A DNA stretch of 64,000 bases from Riemerella anatipestifer ATCC 11845 = DSM 15868 (GCF_000252855.1 NC_017045.1:434001-498000), one strand, 5' to 3'. Positions 1 through 9,162 are shown, counted from the first letter of the stretch. Numbers and translations are program-made. Notes: generated by a model from the letters alone, not told the origin.

Positions 1-492
1 GACAGAGAGCAGTTGGTGAAAAAGGTGGATATTATTCCGTTGGAAATGGTAGTGAGAAACTACTCTGCGGGAAGTATGGCACAGCGTTTAGGTATGGAAG
101 AAGGCATTAAATCTCCTATTACTATTTTTGATATTTGCTATAAAAAAGATGAGTTGGGAGACCCACTAATCAACGATTATCACGCTATATTTCTAGGAGC
201 TGCTACAAGAGAAGAACTAGACGAAATGTATTCGTTAACAGGTAGAATCAACCAAATTCTAATTGAATTATTTGATAAAATGAATATCATCTTGGTAGAT
301 TTTAAAATAGAACTTGGCAAAACTTCAGACGGACAAATCATTTTAGCTGATGAAATCTCTCCCGACACTTGCCGCCTTTGGGATAAAGATACAATGAAAA
401 AATTAGATAAAGACCGTTTTAGAAGGGATTTAGGTGGTGTTACAGAGGCATACGAGGAAATTTACGAAAGACTAAAAAAAGTGTTAGCATAA
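1..492 (+). CDS. purC: SAICAR synthetase (PurC), 5' end cut by the window edge
   Basis: Phosphoribosylaminoimidazole-succinocarboxamide synthase joins CAIR and aspartate with ATP in purine synthesis. The reading frame is open from base 1, so only about the last 163 residues are present; a TTG at 13 is internal and not the true start. Two family signatures are visible: [20 protein letters not shown] right at the edge and [14 protein letters not shown] further on, the SAICAR synthetase signature with the DEISPDTCR nucleotide and substrate region. The gene ends 28 bp before purF on the same strand, which fits a purine operon. The identification is firm; the length of the missing N-terminus cannot be seen. 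Confidence 0.95.
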   Translation, partial: DREQLVKKVDIIPLEMVVRNYSAGSMAQRLGMEEGIKSPITIFDICYKKDELGDPLINDYHAIFLGAATREELDEMYSLTGRINQILIELFDKMNIILVDFKIELGKTSDGQIILADEISPDTCRLWDKDTMKKLDKDRFRRDLGGVTEAYEEIYERLKKVLA

Positions 493-520
493 CTAACTCA
501 TATTTAGGATATATTAACTA

Positions 521-1996
521 ATGAAAAACTTAACTGAACATAAGGAAACTTATCTAAAGCAGTTTCAACATCGTCCGTATGGAAGAAACCTGTTGAGAAC
601 GAAACAAGAAGAGGCTTTAGACGCTCCACAAGAAGAATGCGGTATTTTTGGACTGTATTCGGAAGAAAATTTGGATACCTTTTCATTATCTCAATTTGGG
701 CTTTTTGCTCTTCAGCACAGAGGTCAAGAGGCTTGTGGTATTTCTGTAAGTAACAGCGGAAAAATCATCAATATTAAAGATGAAGGGCTTGTTCTAGATG
801 TCTATAAAGAAATTAAAGACCCCGAAGATTTTATGGGGAATGCCGTAATAGGGCATACCAGATATACCACAGCTGGAGATAAGAAAAAATACAACTATCA
901 GCCGTTTTTTGCTAAAAATGAGTACGACCAAATTATCCTATCCATAGCTCATAATGGTAACCTAACCAACGCTATGGAACTAAAGCAAGAGCTAGAAGCA
1001 GAGGGCGTGGTTTTTAGAGCAACTTCCGATTCTGAAGTTATCCTAAGACTTATACAAAAAAACTTAGATTTAGGGCTTCGTGGAGCGATAAAGGTAACTA
1101 TGGAGAAGATAAAAGGTGCTTACTCCGTGGTGGGAATGACCCGAAATAAATTCTTTGCCTTTAGAGATTTTAACGGCATTCGTCCGTTGGTATTAGGAGA
1201 GATGAAGGAAAGTAATACCTATGTAGTCGCTTCTGAAAGTTGTGCTTTAGACGCTGTGGGAGCTACTTATGTAAGAGATATTAAACCTGGAGAAATCATC
1301 TATACAGGTGAAAACGAAGAGGGGCTGAAATCTTATATGGTTAAAAATGACTGTGAAAGAAACATTTGCTCTTTCGAGTACATCTATTTTGCACGACCAG
1401 ACTCTGAGATGGAGCAGATAAATGTACACGAAATTAGAGAAAAATCTGGGGAGAAAATTTGGGAACAAGCTCCTGTAGAGGCTGATATTGTTATAGGTGT
1501 TCCTGATTCTGGAGTACCAGCCGCTATTGGGTTTTCTAAAGCATCGGGCATTCCGTTTCGTCCTGTTTTAATTAAAAATAGATACATTGGTCGCTCTTTT
1601 ATCGTGCCTACACAAGAGATGAGAGAGCGAATAGTAAATCTAAAACTCAACCCTATTATTTCCGAAATTAAAGGAAAACGAGTAGTAATTATAGATGACT
1701 CTATTGTAAGAGGTACAACTTCCAAACGATTGGTGAAGATTTTAAAAGATGCTGGAGTTAAAGAAATACACTTTAGAAGCGTATCTCCGCCTATTATTGC
1801 ACCGTGTTATTTGGGAATAGATACACCCACAAAAGACGATTTAATCTCTGCCAATATGAGTTTAGAAGAACTGAGAAATTATTTAGGAGTGGATACTCTA
1901 GAGTTTTTAAGCTTAGAAAATCTTAAAGCTATTTTGGGCTCGGATAAACATTGTTTCGGTTGTTTTACAGAGCGTTATCCTGTAGCTAAAGACTAA
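521..1996 (+). CDS. purF: Amidophosphoribosyltransferase (PurF)
   Basis: Glutamine PRPP amidotransferase catalyses the first committed step of purine synthesis. The 491-residue protein has an N-terminal Ntn-type glutaminase domain with Cys40 (EECGIFG) as the expected nucleophile; the preceding 39 residues would be a cleaved propeptide. The PRPP-binding loop VVIIDDSIVRGTTS lies near residues 388-401. Cysteines 283 (NICSFEY), 429 (APCYLG), 478 and 481 (CFGC) match the four ligands of the Bacillus-type 4Fe-4S cluster, so this is the oxygen-sensitive Fe-S form rather than the E. coli form. It follows purC closely and is ended by a hairpin terminator. Assignment is secure; cluster binding is inferred from the ligand pattern. 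Confidence 0.97.
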   Translation: MKNLTEHKETYLKQFQHRPYGRNLLRTKQEEALDAPQEECGIFGLYSEENLDTFSLSQFGLFALQHRGQEACGISVSNSGKIINIKDEGLVLDVYKEIKDPEDFMGNAVIGHTRYTTAGDKKKYNYQPFFAKNEYDQIILSIAHNGNLTNAMELKQELEAEGVVFRATSDSEVILRLIQKNLDLGLRGAIKVTMEKIKGAYSVVGMTRNKFFAFRDFNGIRPLVLGEMKESNTYVVASESCALDAVGATYVRDIKPGEIIYTGENEEGLKSYMVKNDCERNICSFEYIYFARPDSEMEQINVHEIREKSGEKIWEQAPVEADIVIGVPDSGVPAAIGFSKASGIPFRPVLIKNRYIGRSFIVPTQEMRERIVNLKLNPIISEIKGKRVVIIDDSIVRGTTSKRLVKILKDAGVKEIHFRSVSPPIIAPCYLGIDTPTKDDLISANMSLEELRNYLGVDTLEFLSLENLKAILGSDKHCFGCFTERYPVAKD

Positions 1997-2002
1997 ATTA
2001 AG

Positions 2003-2031
2003 AAAGGGTTAGCATTTTGCTAATCCTTTTT
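2003..2031 (+). terminator. Rho-independent terminator after purF
   Basis: The 12-bp arms AAAGGGTTAGCA (2003-2014) and TGCTAATCCTTT (2018-2029) pair with one G-U wobble around a 3-nt loop and run into T residues. The hairpin lies 7 bp after the purF stop codon. Confidence 0.85.
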
Positions 2032-2100
2032 AGTTGATTTAAATTCTTACATTTTAATAAACTTGTATCTTTGTTTATTGTTTATAATAATTTATTTTAA

Positions 2101-2934
2101 ATGTTTACAGCTTATAGTATAGAAGATTTCGTAGGACAAAAGCTAAAGCATAAAGATTTCCTTATCCATAGATTAGAAAATTTAGATTATTTACCACCTC
2201 AATCTATAAAAACGCCACATAAACATCTATTCTATGAAATTTATTTACTAAAAGAAGGCTCTGCCATACATAATGTAGATTTTAATACATTTCATATTAA
2301 AAACAATAACCTCTTTATTATCAATGAAGAGCAAGTACATCACTTAGAGAAAAATGTTAGTCAGGAGCTTAAAGGTTACAGGATTTTATTTACAAAAGAC
2401 TTTATAAATAACAGTTTAATTCCTTCTAATCTTTTATTTGAAATTGTGTATTTGCATAATATTCGATACCAACCACTTATTTCAATTGCTGAACATAGTG
2501 AATTATATACTTATGCCCACTTACTTTTGTCAGAATACAATCAACAAACTCTAAGTTTAGAAAATATAAAAGCCTTATTATTTTTATTTTTAAATGAAGT
2601 TAAAAGAAATATTATATCTGATACGAACGATGATTTTATTTATACTAACAATCAAATTCGTAGTTACAAATTATTTCTAGACTTAGTAGAAACCAATTAC
2701 TATAAAGATTTATCTCTAGAAGACTATGCCAAAAGAGTTAATATTTCTACCCGACAATTAAGTCGTATGATAAAGCTTATTTCTAATACTACATTAAATA
2801 CTATAATATTGAATAGAAGGCTACTGCAATCTAAAAGATTGTTAAAGCATAGTGATTTATCTATTTCAGAAATAGCTTACGAAGTAGGATTTTTAGAACC
2901 ATCTTATTTTTGTAAGGTTTTTAAAAAAAAATAA
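2101..2934 (+). CDS. AraC-family transcriptional regulator, C-terminus frameshifted at an A9 run
   Basis: The 277-residue protein has a cupin-like N-terminal sensor half (PHKHLFYEIYLLKEG near residues 39-53) and a C-terminal double helix-turn-helix of the AraC/XylS type from about residue 195 (LSLEDYAKRVNISTRQLSRM, then LSISEIAYEVGFLEPSYFCK). AraC proteins normally finish with a segment like FKKxxGxTPxxFRK. Here translation stops straight after FKKK, inside a run of nine A (2923-2931). Reading on in the +1 frame gives NNGVTPFQFRKEQNVL and a stop at 2978-2980, the missing family C-terminus. One A fewer would restore the gene. Slippage on the A run, phase variation, a fixed mutation or a sequencing error are all possible. 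The regulator precedes the exported dioxygenase-like gene, a possible target. Confidence 0.85.
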   Translation: MFTAYSIEDFVGQKLKHKDFLIHRLENLDYLPPQSIKTPHKHLFYEIYLLKEGSAIHNVDFNTFHIKNNNLFIINEEQVHHLEKNVSQELKGYRILFTKDFINNSLIPSNLLFEIVYLHNIRYQPLISIAEHSELYTYAHLLLSEYNQQTLSLENIKALLFLFLNEVKRNIISDTNDDFIYTNNQIRSYKLFLDLVETNYYKDLSLEDYAKRVNISTRQLSRMIKLISNTTLNTIILNRRLLQSKRLLKHSDLSISEIAYEVGFLEPSYFCKVFKKK

Positions 2935-3044
2935 TGGTGTTACTCCTTTTCAGTTTAGAAAAGAACAAAATGTTTTATAAAATGTCTGTATTTTACTATT
3001 TTCTGAAGTAAAGAATATTGTTCTTTGTAAGTAAAGAATAATAT

Positions 3045-3749
3045 ATGGATAGGAAAAAATTTTTACAGAAAGGTTTATTAGGGTTGGGGACTATAGTTGC
3101 AATACCATCAATAATTACCTCTTGCTCAAAAGATAGAGAATCAGGCAGTACAACAAGTACTGATTCTAGTACAGGAAACTGTAGTTTATCACCAAGTGAA
3201 ACAGCAGGTCCGTTCCCAATTAAGACGCCTGCTCAATTAGTTAGAGAAAATATTGTAGGAGACCGCTCAGGTGTTACTCTCCTTATAAATTTAACGGTAC
3301 AAGACCAAAGTAATAATTGCCAACCAATGGCTGGTGTTTTGGTGGATATTTGGCACTGCGACGCCGAGGGTAATTACTCACAGTATGGAGGTGGAGGTAT
3401 GCAACAGGCAAATTATACTAGTAATAATTTTTTAAGGGGCAGAAGCACTACGGATAAAAACGGACAAGTATCATTTATAAGTATTTTCCCAGGTTGGTAC
3501 AAAGGGCGTGCACCACACATACATTTGGAAATTCTTAATGCAAATGGAAGTTCTATTAGAGTTTCGCAGATAGCTTTCCCAAAGAGTGTTTGCGATACTG
3601 TTTATGCAACAACAGGCTACAAAGGAGTAGCTGATACACAAAACGAGAGTGATAATGTCTTCTCCGATAGTTTAAGTGGTAATATGTTAGATGACATCAA
3701 AGGAGATGTTGCTAATGGTTATACACTTACCAAAACCATTGTCGTTTAG
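3045..3749 (+). CDS. Exported intradiol ring-cleavage dioxygenase-like lipoprotein
   Basis: The 234-residue protein is related to the catalytic subunits of protocatechuate and catechol dioxygenases. An N-terminal hydrophobic stretch ends at a lipobox-like IITSC near residue 27, followed by a Ser/Thr-rich linker, so it is probably a surface or periplasmic lipoprotein. The ferric-iron ligand set of the family is recognisable: a Tyr in WHCDAEGNYSQY, a Tyr in FPGWYKG and two His in APHIHLE. Intradiol-like proteins with export signals exist in several bacteria, mostly without a proven substrate, so aromatic ring cleavage is inferred and not shown. It stands alone apart from the AraC-type regulator 64 bp upstream. 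Confidence 0.85.
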   Translation: MDRKKFLQKGLLGLGTIVAIPSIITSCSKDRESGSTTSTDSSTGNCSLSPSETAGPFPIKTPAQLVRENIVGDRSGVTLLINLTVQDQSNNCQPMAGVLVDIWHCDAEGNYSQYGGGGMQQANYTSNNFLRGRSTTDKNGQVSFISIFPGWYKGRAPHIHLEILNANGSSIRVSQIAFPKSVCDTVYATTGYKGVADTQNESDNVFSDSLSGNMLDDIKGDVANGYTLTKTIVV

Positions 3750-3772
3750 AATATTATTGTAACTCAAAAAAT

Positions 3773-3806
3773 AAAGCAGGCTCTATAAATTTTGAGCCTG
3801 CTTTTA
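3773..3806. terminator. Terminator hairpin between the dioxygenase-like gene and lysS
   Basis: Arms AAAGCAGGCTC (3773-3783) and GAGCCTGCTTT (3794-3804) are perfectly complementary around a 10-nt AT-rich loop. With A residues on one side and T residues on the other, it could serve both convergent genes. Confidence 0.85.
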
Positions 3807-3833
3807 ATTTTATACTTTGGTAAAGTTCTATTT

Positions 3834-5534
3834 TTAAACTATTTGGAAATATTTATCCTCACCTTCAGTTACTAGAGAAATTAAATTATTAGAAACTAAT
3901 AGTTTAGAAGACTTATCCCATTTCTTTCCACTTAAGCCTGATTGAGTTTTTAAGTCAGCTATCAGCATTTTACCGTTGTTTTTATTAAGAATACCAAGGA
4001 TAATTTCTTCATTTTCTCCAATCTCTACTTTAGGCTGAGCCTTTTCTGGTCTCATTTGAGGGAAGAATAAAACCTCCTGAATAGAAGCATTATTCGTTAA
4101 GAACATCACCAACCTGTCCATACCGATACCCAAACCAGCCGTAGGCGGCATACCGTATTCTAAAGCTCTTAGGAAATCTTGGTCGATAAACATCGCTTCG
4201 TCATCACCCTTTTCTGAAAGTTTAAGTTGCTCTTCAAAACGTTCTCTTTGGTCAATAGGGTCGTTAAGCTCAGAGTAAGCATTCGCAATTTCTTTTCCAC
4301 AAACCATCAACTCAAATCTTTCGGTTAAGCCCTCTTTGCTTCTGTGCTTTTTAGTAAGCGGCGACATTTCGATAGGGTAGTCAGTAATGAAGGTCGGCTG
4401 AATAAAGTTACCTTCGCACTTCTCTCCGAAAATTTCATCAATGAGCTTGCCTTTCCCCATCGTGTCATCCACTTCAATACCGATGGATTTGGCAAAGGTT
4501 CTAAGTTCCTCTTCGGTTTTTCCCGTAATATCAAACCCCGTAAATTTCCGAATGGCGTCCGTCATGGAAATTCTTGGGTAAGGGGCTTTCCAATTGATGG
4601 TATGTTCGCCAAACTGAGATTCAGGTTTCCCATTCACCGCAGTAGCACAATGCTCCAACAGTCTTTCGGTAAAATCCATCATCCAGTTGTAATCCTTGTA
4701 CGCCACATAAATCTCCATGGCTGTAAACTCAGGGTTGTGAGTTCGGTCCATACCTTCGTTACGGAAGTTTTTGGAGAACTCATACACCCCATCAAACCCG
4801 CCTACGATAAGTCTTTTAAGATAAAGCTCGTTAGCAATTCTCATATATAGTGGAATATCCAAGGCATTATGATGTGTAATGAATGGTCTTGCTGAAGCTC
4901 CACCTGGAATAGCCTGTAAAATAGGCGTTTCTACCTCAAAATATCCAGCGTCATTAAAGAACCCACGCATTGCGTTAAACAATTTCGTTCTTTTTACAAA
5001 AATTTCTTTAACATGTGGGTTTACTGTAAGATCCACGTAGCGCTGTCTATAACGAAGTTCAGGGTCGTTAAAAGCATCGTGTACCACACCATTTTCATCA
5101 GTTCTTGGTTGAGGAAGTGGACGAAGAGTTTTGGTTAATAGAGTGAAATTTTTAACCATTACCGTCATTTCTCCTACTTGAGTTTTGAACAATTCTCCCT
5201 CTACGCCTATAATATCTCCAATGTCTAAAAGATGCTTATAAACTTCGTTATAAAGGGTTTTGTCTTCCTCAGGACAAATTTCATCTCTATTAAAATACAC
5301 TTGTATTCTGCCTTCGCTATCTTGTAATTCGGCAAAAGAAGCTTTCCCCTGGATTCTTCTAGACATTAGCCTACCAGCGATTTTAACCTTGCTTCCTTCT
5401 TGAAAATTTTCTTTTATAGATTGTGTGGTATGTGTAATAGCATATTCGTCTGCCGGAAAGGCATTTATGCCCATTTGAGAAAGTTTTTCTAACTTTTCTC
5501 TACGGATAATTTCTTGTTCTGATAAATGCATCAT
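3834..5534 (-). CDS. lysS: Lysyl-tRNA synthetase, class II (LysS)
   Basis: Charges tRNA-Lys. The 566-residue protein has an N-terminal OB-fold anticodon-binding domain (KIAGRLMSRRIQGKASFAEL) and the class II catalytic core: motif 1 FEVETPILQAIPGGASARPF, motif 2 FRNEGMDRTHNPEFTAMEIY and motif 3 GIGMDRLVMFL. Bacterial LysS is usually about 500 residues; this one carries about 65 more at the C-terminus (EIGENEEIILGILNK onward), an extension I associate with Bacteroidota enzymes. The start begins with two Met codons and either could be used. It has its own promoter at 5557-5587 and stands alone. Confidence 0.97.
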   Translation of the reverse strand: MMHLSEQEIIRREKLEKLSQMGINAFPADEYAITHTTQSIKENFQEGSKVKIAGRLMSRRIQGKASFAELQDSEGRIQVYFNRDEICPEEDKTLYNEVYKHLLDIGDIIGVEGELFKTQVGEMTVMVKNFTLLTKTLRPLPQPRTDENGVVHDAFNDPELRYRQRYVDLTVNPHVKEIFVKRTKLFNAMRGFFNDAGYFEVETPILQAIPGGASARPFITHHNALDIPLYMRIANELYLKRLIVGGFDGVYEFSKNFRNEGMDRTHNPEFTAMEIYVAYKDYNWMMDFTERLLEHCATAVNGKPESQFGEHTINWKAPYPRISMTDAIRKFTGFDITGKTEEELRTFAKSIGIEVDDTMGKGKLIDEIFGEKCEGNFIQPTFITDYPIEMSPLTKKHRSKEGLTERFELMVCGKEIANAYSELNDPIDQRERFEEQLKLSEKGDDEAMFIDQDFLRALEYGMPPTAGLGIGMDRLVMFLTNNASIQEVLFFPQMRPEKAQPKVEIGENEEIILGILNKNNGKMLIADLKTQSGLSGKKWDKSSKLLVSNNLISLVTEGEDKYFQIV

Positions 5535-5556
5535 TTTATTCTAAATTACGAGGTTG

Positions 5557-5587
5557 CAAAGTTAATAATTTAATATAGAGACACCAA
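5557..5587 (-). promoter_or_regulatory. Bacteroidota-type promoter for lysS
   Basis: On the minus strand TTG (5587-5585) is followed after 20 bp by TAACTTTG (5564-5557), matching the -33/-7 consensus TTG-N17-23-TAnnTTTG of this phylum. It ends 22 bp before the lysS start codon. Confidence 0.7.
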
Positions 5588-5607
5588 AAACCTAAGATTG
5601 ATATCAT

Positions 5608-5647
5608 AAAAAAACTCAAGGCTATATAGAAAACCTTGAGTTTTTAA
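5608..5647 (-). terminator. Terminator after the di-haem peroxidase gene
   Basis: Arms AAAAACTCAAGG (to 5621) and CCTTGAGTTTTT (from 5634) are perfectly complementary, with an AT-rich loop. The hairpin sits 24 bp beyond the stop of the minus-strand peroxidase gene and ends in T residues on that strand. Confidence 0.85.
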
Positions 5648-5670
5648 GTTAAAATATACTACAAAATACT

Positions 5671-6714
5671 TTATTTATTAGCTACTGTTTTATACTTGTT
5701 GTCTATATCTGCCGTTAACGACTTCAAGAAAGCAACTATATTTTCAACATCTTTATCACTAATATCCTTATTGTTTTGTATTTTACTCATAATTCTTACG
5801 GCTTCTTCTAATGAAGCTACAGAACCATCGTGGAAGTAAGGATAAGTTTTTTCAACATTTCTAAGACTTGGTACTTTAAATAAATATTTATCTTTCTCAT
5901 CTTTAGTTACATCTTGTCTTCCCAAATCTACTTTCTTACTCTTAGTATAATTCCAATAATCTGCATAAACCCCAAACTTTTGTAAAGAGCCACCTCCTAC
6001 GGCAGGACCGTTATGACAAGCTATACAAGCATTATCTATAAAGGCTTTTAGACCATCTTTTTCCTTTTGTGTTAATGCATTTTCGTCTCCGTTTAGATAT
6101 TTATCAAATCTACTTTCAGGCAACAATTGTCTCTCAAAACTACCAATCGCTTTAGTTAAATTTTTATAAGTAACAGGCTGAGCTTCATTAGGAAATGCTT
6201 TTTTAAATAAAGCTTGATATTCAGGGATTTGTCTTAACCTGTCTTCTAAGAATTTCTCAGATGGGATATTGTGTTCTATCGGATTTAAGATAGGCATTCC
6301 TGCTTGTTCCTCTACATCTTTAGCTCTTCCGTCCCAAAACTGCTGACTGTGTAGCGAAGCATAAATCACGGTAGGAGAGTTTCGTCCTCCAAATACCTTA
6401 GTATCCCCAGGAGAAGTTGGCAGGTTATCTACACCAAAAGTACTTAAGTTATGACATGAGTTACAACTAATAGTTTCGTTTTTAGAAAGTCTTTTATCAA
6501 AATATAACTTCTGACCAAGATTAATCATATCCTCACTGAAATCACCTTTATCAGTTATTGATACTGGTTTGAAGTATTGATTAGCACTTCTCATTAAATC
6601 AGACATTCCAGAGGTGTCAAATACATACTCTGCTTTTCCTTTGTCCACTTGTTCAGTACAGCTTACTAACATAACTCCTAAAAGTACTGTAAAAATAGCA
6701 TTACTCCTTCTCAT
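5671..6714 (-). CDS. Di-haem cytochrome c peroxidase / MauG-family lipoprotein
   Basis: The 347-residue protein has two c-type haem sites, C84-N-S-C87-H88 and C230-I-A-C233-H234, the two-domain layout of bacterial cytochrome c peroxidases. A short hydrophobic N-terminus ends at a lipobox (MLVSC19), so it is probably anchored in a membrane and faces the periplasm. FWDGRAKDVEEQAGMPILNP and YFHDGSVASLEEAVRIM are typical family segments. The usual role is peroxide reduction with electrons from small cytochromes; MauG relatives instead oxidise proteins, and sequence alone does not separate the two. It lies between lysS and purA but has its own terminator, so it is probably transcribed separately. 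Confidence 0.92.
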   Translation of the reverse strand: MRRSNAIFTVLLGVMLVSCTEQVDKGKAEYVFDTSGMSDLMRSANQYFKPVSITDKGDFSEDMINLGQKLYFDKRLSKNETISCNSCHNLSTFGVDNLPTSPGDTKVFGGRNSPTVIYASLHSQQFWDGRAKDVEEQAGMPILNPIEHNIPSEKFLEDRLRQIPEYQALFKKAFPNEAQPVTYKNLTKAIGSFERQLLPESRFDKYLNGDENALTQKEKDGLKAFIDNACIACHNGPAVGGGSLQKFGVYADYWNYTKSKKVDLGRQDVTKDEKDKYLFKVPSLRNVEKTYPYFHDGSVASLEEAVRIMSKIQNNKDISDKDVENIVAFLKSLTADIDNKYKTVANK

Positions 6715-6860
6715 ATCACAATTATTATAATTCTTTTACAAAAAGAATAAATATTACGTGAAGTATTTTATGATAAATTATGTTTATAGAATATTTCTAT
6801 TACCACTACTTTAATTATAATTTATTTTAAATATAAATAATATAAGTATTATTTTTTACA

Positions 6861-6896
6861 AAAAAAGTCAGTTATGAATTTTCACAACTAACTTTT
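6861..6896 (-). terminator. Terminator after purA
   Basis: Arms AAAAGTCAGTT (6863-6873) and AACTAACTTTT (6886-6896) pair on the minus-strand RNA with one G-U wobble and are followed there by a T run. The rest of the 6715-6921 gap is AT-rich with nothing else I can name. Confidence 0.75.
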
Positions 6897-6921
6897 ATAA
6901 TACTGAATGATAAAGTCTATT

Positions 6922-8211
6922 TTAAAATAATTCTTTTCTTATAATATTCTGAGTTCTTTCTGGCCCTACAGACACCAAATAAACATTGATACCTAAATAT
7001 TTCTCTATAAATTCTATATATTTTTGAGCGTTCACGGGTAACTCATCATAAGAACGAGCTTTGGTAATGTCTTCCGTCCAACCTTCTAGGGTTTCATATA
7101 TAGGCTCATAATCATAAAGTTTGGTAGTAGAAGAGGTGAAGTAATCTATAATTTTTCCGTCTTCTGTTTTGTATTTAGTTGCTACTTTTAGCTCTCCAAT
7201 ATTAGTTAGTACATCTAGTTTTGTTATAACTAAATTATTGATACCGTTAATCATACAAGCGTGCTTTAGCGAAACCAAATCTAGCCAACCTGTTCTTCTA
7301 GGTCTTCCTGTGGTTGCTCCAAACTCATGACCAATTTGTCTAATTTTTTCGCCTAAATCATTATCTAACTCAGTAGGAAAGGGTCCATTACCTACTCTTG
7401 TGGTATAAGCCTTAGCCACACCTATTAAATTTTTGAGAGCTGTAGGTGGCACACCCGCACCTGTACAAACCCCTCCTGTAGATGGAGATGACGAAGTAAC
7501 ATAAGGATAAGTACCAAAATCTATATCCAACATTAAAGCTTGAGCCCCTTCAAACAAGATATTTTTTCCGTCTTTAATCGCCTCGTTAATCTCTAGCTCT
7601 GTATCTACAATTCTGTCTTTTAGCTGTTCTCCAATAGCTAAAAACTCATTATAAATCGTGTCAAAGTCTAGAGTAGGTTTATTAAAATACTTTTCAAATA
7701 GTGAATTTTTAACCTTAAGATTTACTTTAATTTTTTCTGCTAAGACTTCTGGGTTTAGTAGGTCAATCATTCTTATTCCTACTCTTGCAATCTTATCTTC
7801 GTAGCACGGTCCTATACCTTTCTTAGTAGTTCCGATTTGCTTTTCTCCTACCAATTCTTCTTCCCTGTAAGTGTCTAAAAGAATATGATAAGGCATAATA
7901 ACATGAGCTCTCCTACTGATAAAGATGTGGTCTGTACTAAGCCCTTTAGCTTCTATTTGTTTTATTTCGGAGATAAACGCTTTAGGATCTACCACTACAC
8001 CATTAGCTATCACACATTTACCCTTGCATTGTAATACTCCAGAGGGCAAAAGATGTAGAACAAACTTGTCTTCACCCACATATACAGTATGCCCAGCATT
8101 GTTCCCACCTTGGAAACGCACCACATAATCTGATTTTGCAGAAAGTACATCTGTAATTTTACCTTTGCCTTCGTCTCCGTATTGGAGTCCTACTACCACA
8201 TAAGTTGACAT
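6922..8211 (-). CDS. purA: Adenylosuccinate synthetase (PurA)
   Basis: Converts IMP, aspartate and GTP to adenylosuccinate on the way to AMP. The 429 residues match the family length. Characteristic segments run from the first residues: VVVGLQYGDEGKGKITDVL (GTP P-loop), GGNNAGHTVYVG with the catalytic His, GTTKKGIGPCYEDK, FEGAQALMLDIDFGTYPYVT and TTGRPRRTGWLDLV. The gene is monocistronic here, away from purC-purF and purH, as is common in this phylum. Nothing is odd about it. Confidence 0.97.
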   Translation of the reverse strand: MSTYVVVGLQYGDEGKGKITDVLSAKSDYVVRFQGGNNAGHTVYVGEDKFVLHLLPSGVLQCKGKCVIANGVVVDPKAFISEIKQIEAKGLSTDHIFISRRAHVIMPYHILLDTYREEELVGEKQIGTTKKGIGPCYEDKIARVGIRMIDLLNPEVLAEKIKVNLKVKNSLFEKYFNKPTLDFDTIYNEFLAIGEQLKDRIVDTELEINEAIKDGKNILFEGAQALMLDIDFGTYPYVTSSSPSTGGVCTGAGVPPTALKNLIGVAKAYTTRVGNGPFPTELDNDLGEKIRQIGHEFGATTGRPRRTGWLDLVSLKHACMINGINNLVITKLDVLTNIGELKVATKYKTEDGKIIDYFTSSTTKLYDYEPIYETLEGWTEDITKARSYDELPVNAQKYIEFIEKYLGINVYLVSVGPERTQNIIRKELF

Positions 8212-8336
8212 ATTTTTTACTTTTTTATTAGAATGTTACAAAAATAATTTAAAAAAATGGGATATCAAAAGTCTTTTTGGTTTTGTTTTTGATAAGGAAA
8301 GTCTGTATTATTGTAATCTTAATTTATTTAAAACTT

Positions 8337-8852
8337 ATGAAAAAAATACTCGTAATAACAGGAATGATGTTCGGAGCTTTAGCATACTCACAAGAAGCCC
8401 CTAAAGTTTTAAAGACTAGTTTTAGTGCATCTGCTCTGTCTCAAAAAGTACAAACAATAGACGGAAAGAAAGTTACAATTAAAGATGTACTAGCTAAACA
8501 CAAGGGAAAAATACTTGTATTAGATATGTGGGCAAGCTGGTGTAGAGATTGTATTAACGCTTTACCTGCTGCAAGGACGCTAGAGAGCAACAATCCTAAT
8601 GTAGACTTTGTATTTCTATCTTTAGATAGGAACGAAGAGGCTTGGAAAAAAGGATTAGACAAGCACGAATTAGCTAATAAAGAAAATTATTGGTTCTTTT
8701 CTGGTTGGAAAAATGATTTTAACAACTACATAGACTTAAATTGGATTCCTAGGTATATTGTGGTTAATCAAAAATCTGGCATTGCTAAATATTATGCTAT
8801 TACGCCCGATGATCCTGATATTCAGAAAACGATAAATAAGCTATCAAAATAA
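8337..8852 (+). CDS. TlpA-like thioredoxin-fold protein, secreted
   Basis: A thioredoxin-like protein with the redox motif WASWC69-R-D-C72 and a cis-proline segment NWIPRYIVV, preceded by a signal peptide (MKKILVITGMMFGALAYSQ). The frame is open for 20 further codons upstream, but the ATG at 8337 begins a clean signal peptide and is the better start, giving 171 residues. Flavobacterial relatives sit in the periplasm and reduce or isomerise disulfides in cytochrome maturation or envelope proteins; the substrate is unknown. It is divergent from purA and alone in its unit. Confidence 0.85.
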   Translation: MKKILVITGMMFGALAYSQEAPKVLKTSFSASALSQKVQTIDGKKVTIKDVLAKHKGKILVLDMWASWCRDCINALPAARTLESNNPNVDFVFLSLDRNEEAWKKGLDKHELANKENYWFFSGWKNDFNNYIDLNWIPRYIVVNQKSGIAKYYAITPDDPDIQKTINKLSK

Positions 8853-8921
8853 ATACGCCTTGTGGAAATTTGGTTATTACAAATAAAAGTAGTATATTGG
8901 GGTCATTAACCTAAAAAAATA

Positions 8922-9152
8922 ATGATTATGGACGTAGTAACAAGAGTTCCCGTATTTGAGGGAGATACCATACAAGAAGTACAACTAATTAAATCAAAGT
9001 TAGAAGAAGCAGGTATCACGGCAGAAGTAGAGAATAGTTATCTTTCATTTTTATCTACGCCTACGGCAACGACTATGAAAGTTAAGGTGGAATTAAAAGA
9101 TGAAAAAAAGGCTTTAGAAATTGTAGATGAATATCTAAAGTCTCAACAGTAG
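8922..9152 (+). CDS. DUF2007-family small protein
   Basis: A 76-residue soluble protein with the DUF2007 pattern: a short N-terminal strand (VTRVPVFEGDTIQEVQLIKS), a helix ending in LEEAGITAEVEN, and a C-terminal strand-helix KVKVELKDEKKALEIVDEYL. The fold is a ferredoxin-like alpha-beta unit sometimes annotated as a putative signal-transducing protein; no activity is established. Two ATG codons lie two codons apart (8922 and 8928) and either could be the start. The gene lies between the thioredoxin-like gene and tRNA-Ala. Confidence 0.75.
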   Translation: MIMDVVTRVPVFEGDTIQEVQLIKSKLEEAGITAEVENSYLSFLSTPTATTMKVKVELKDEKKALEIVDEYLKSQQ

Positions 9153-9162
9153 AAATACTATT

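Noticed and set aside
4344-4850. 168-codon plus-strand frame opposite lysS
   Set aside because: Antisense to conserved catalytic sequence of lysS, with no start context or motif.
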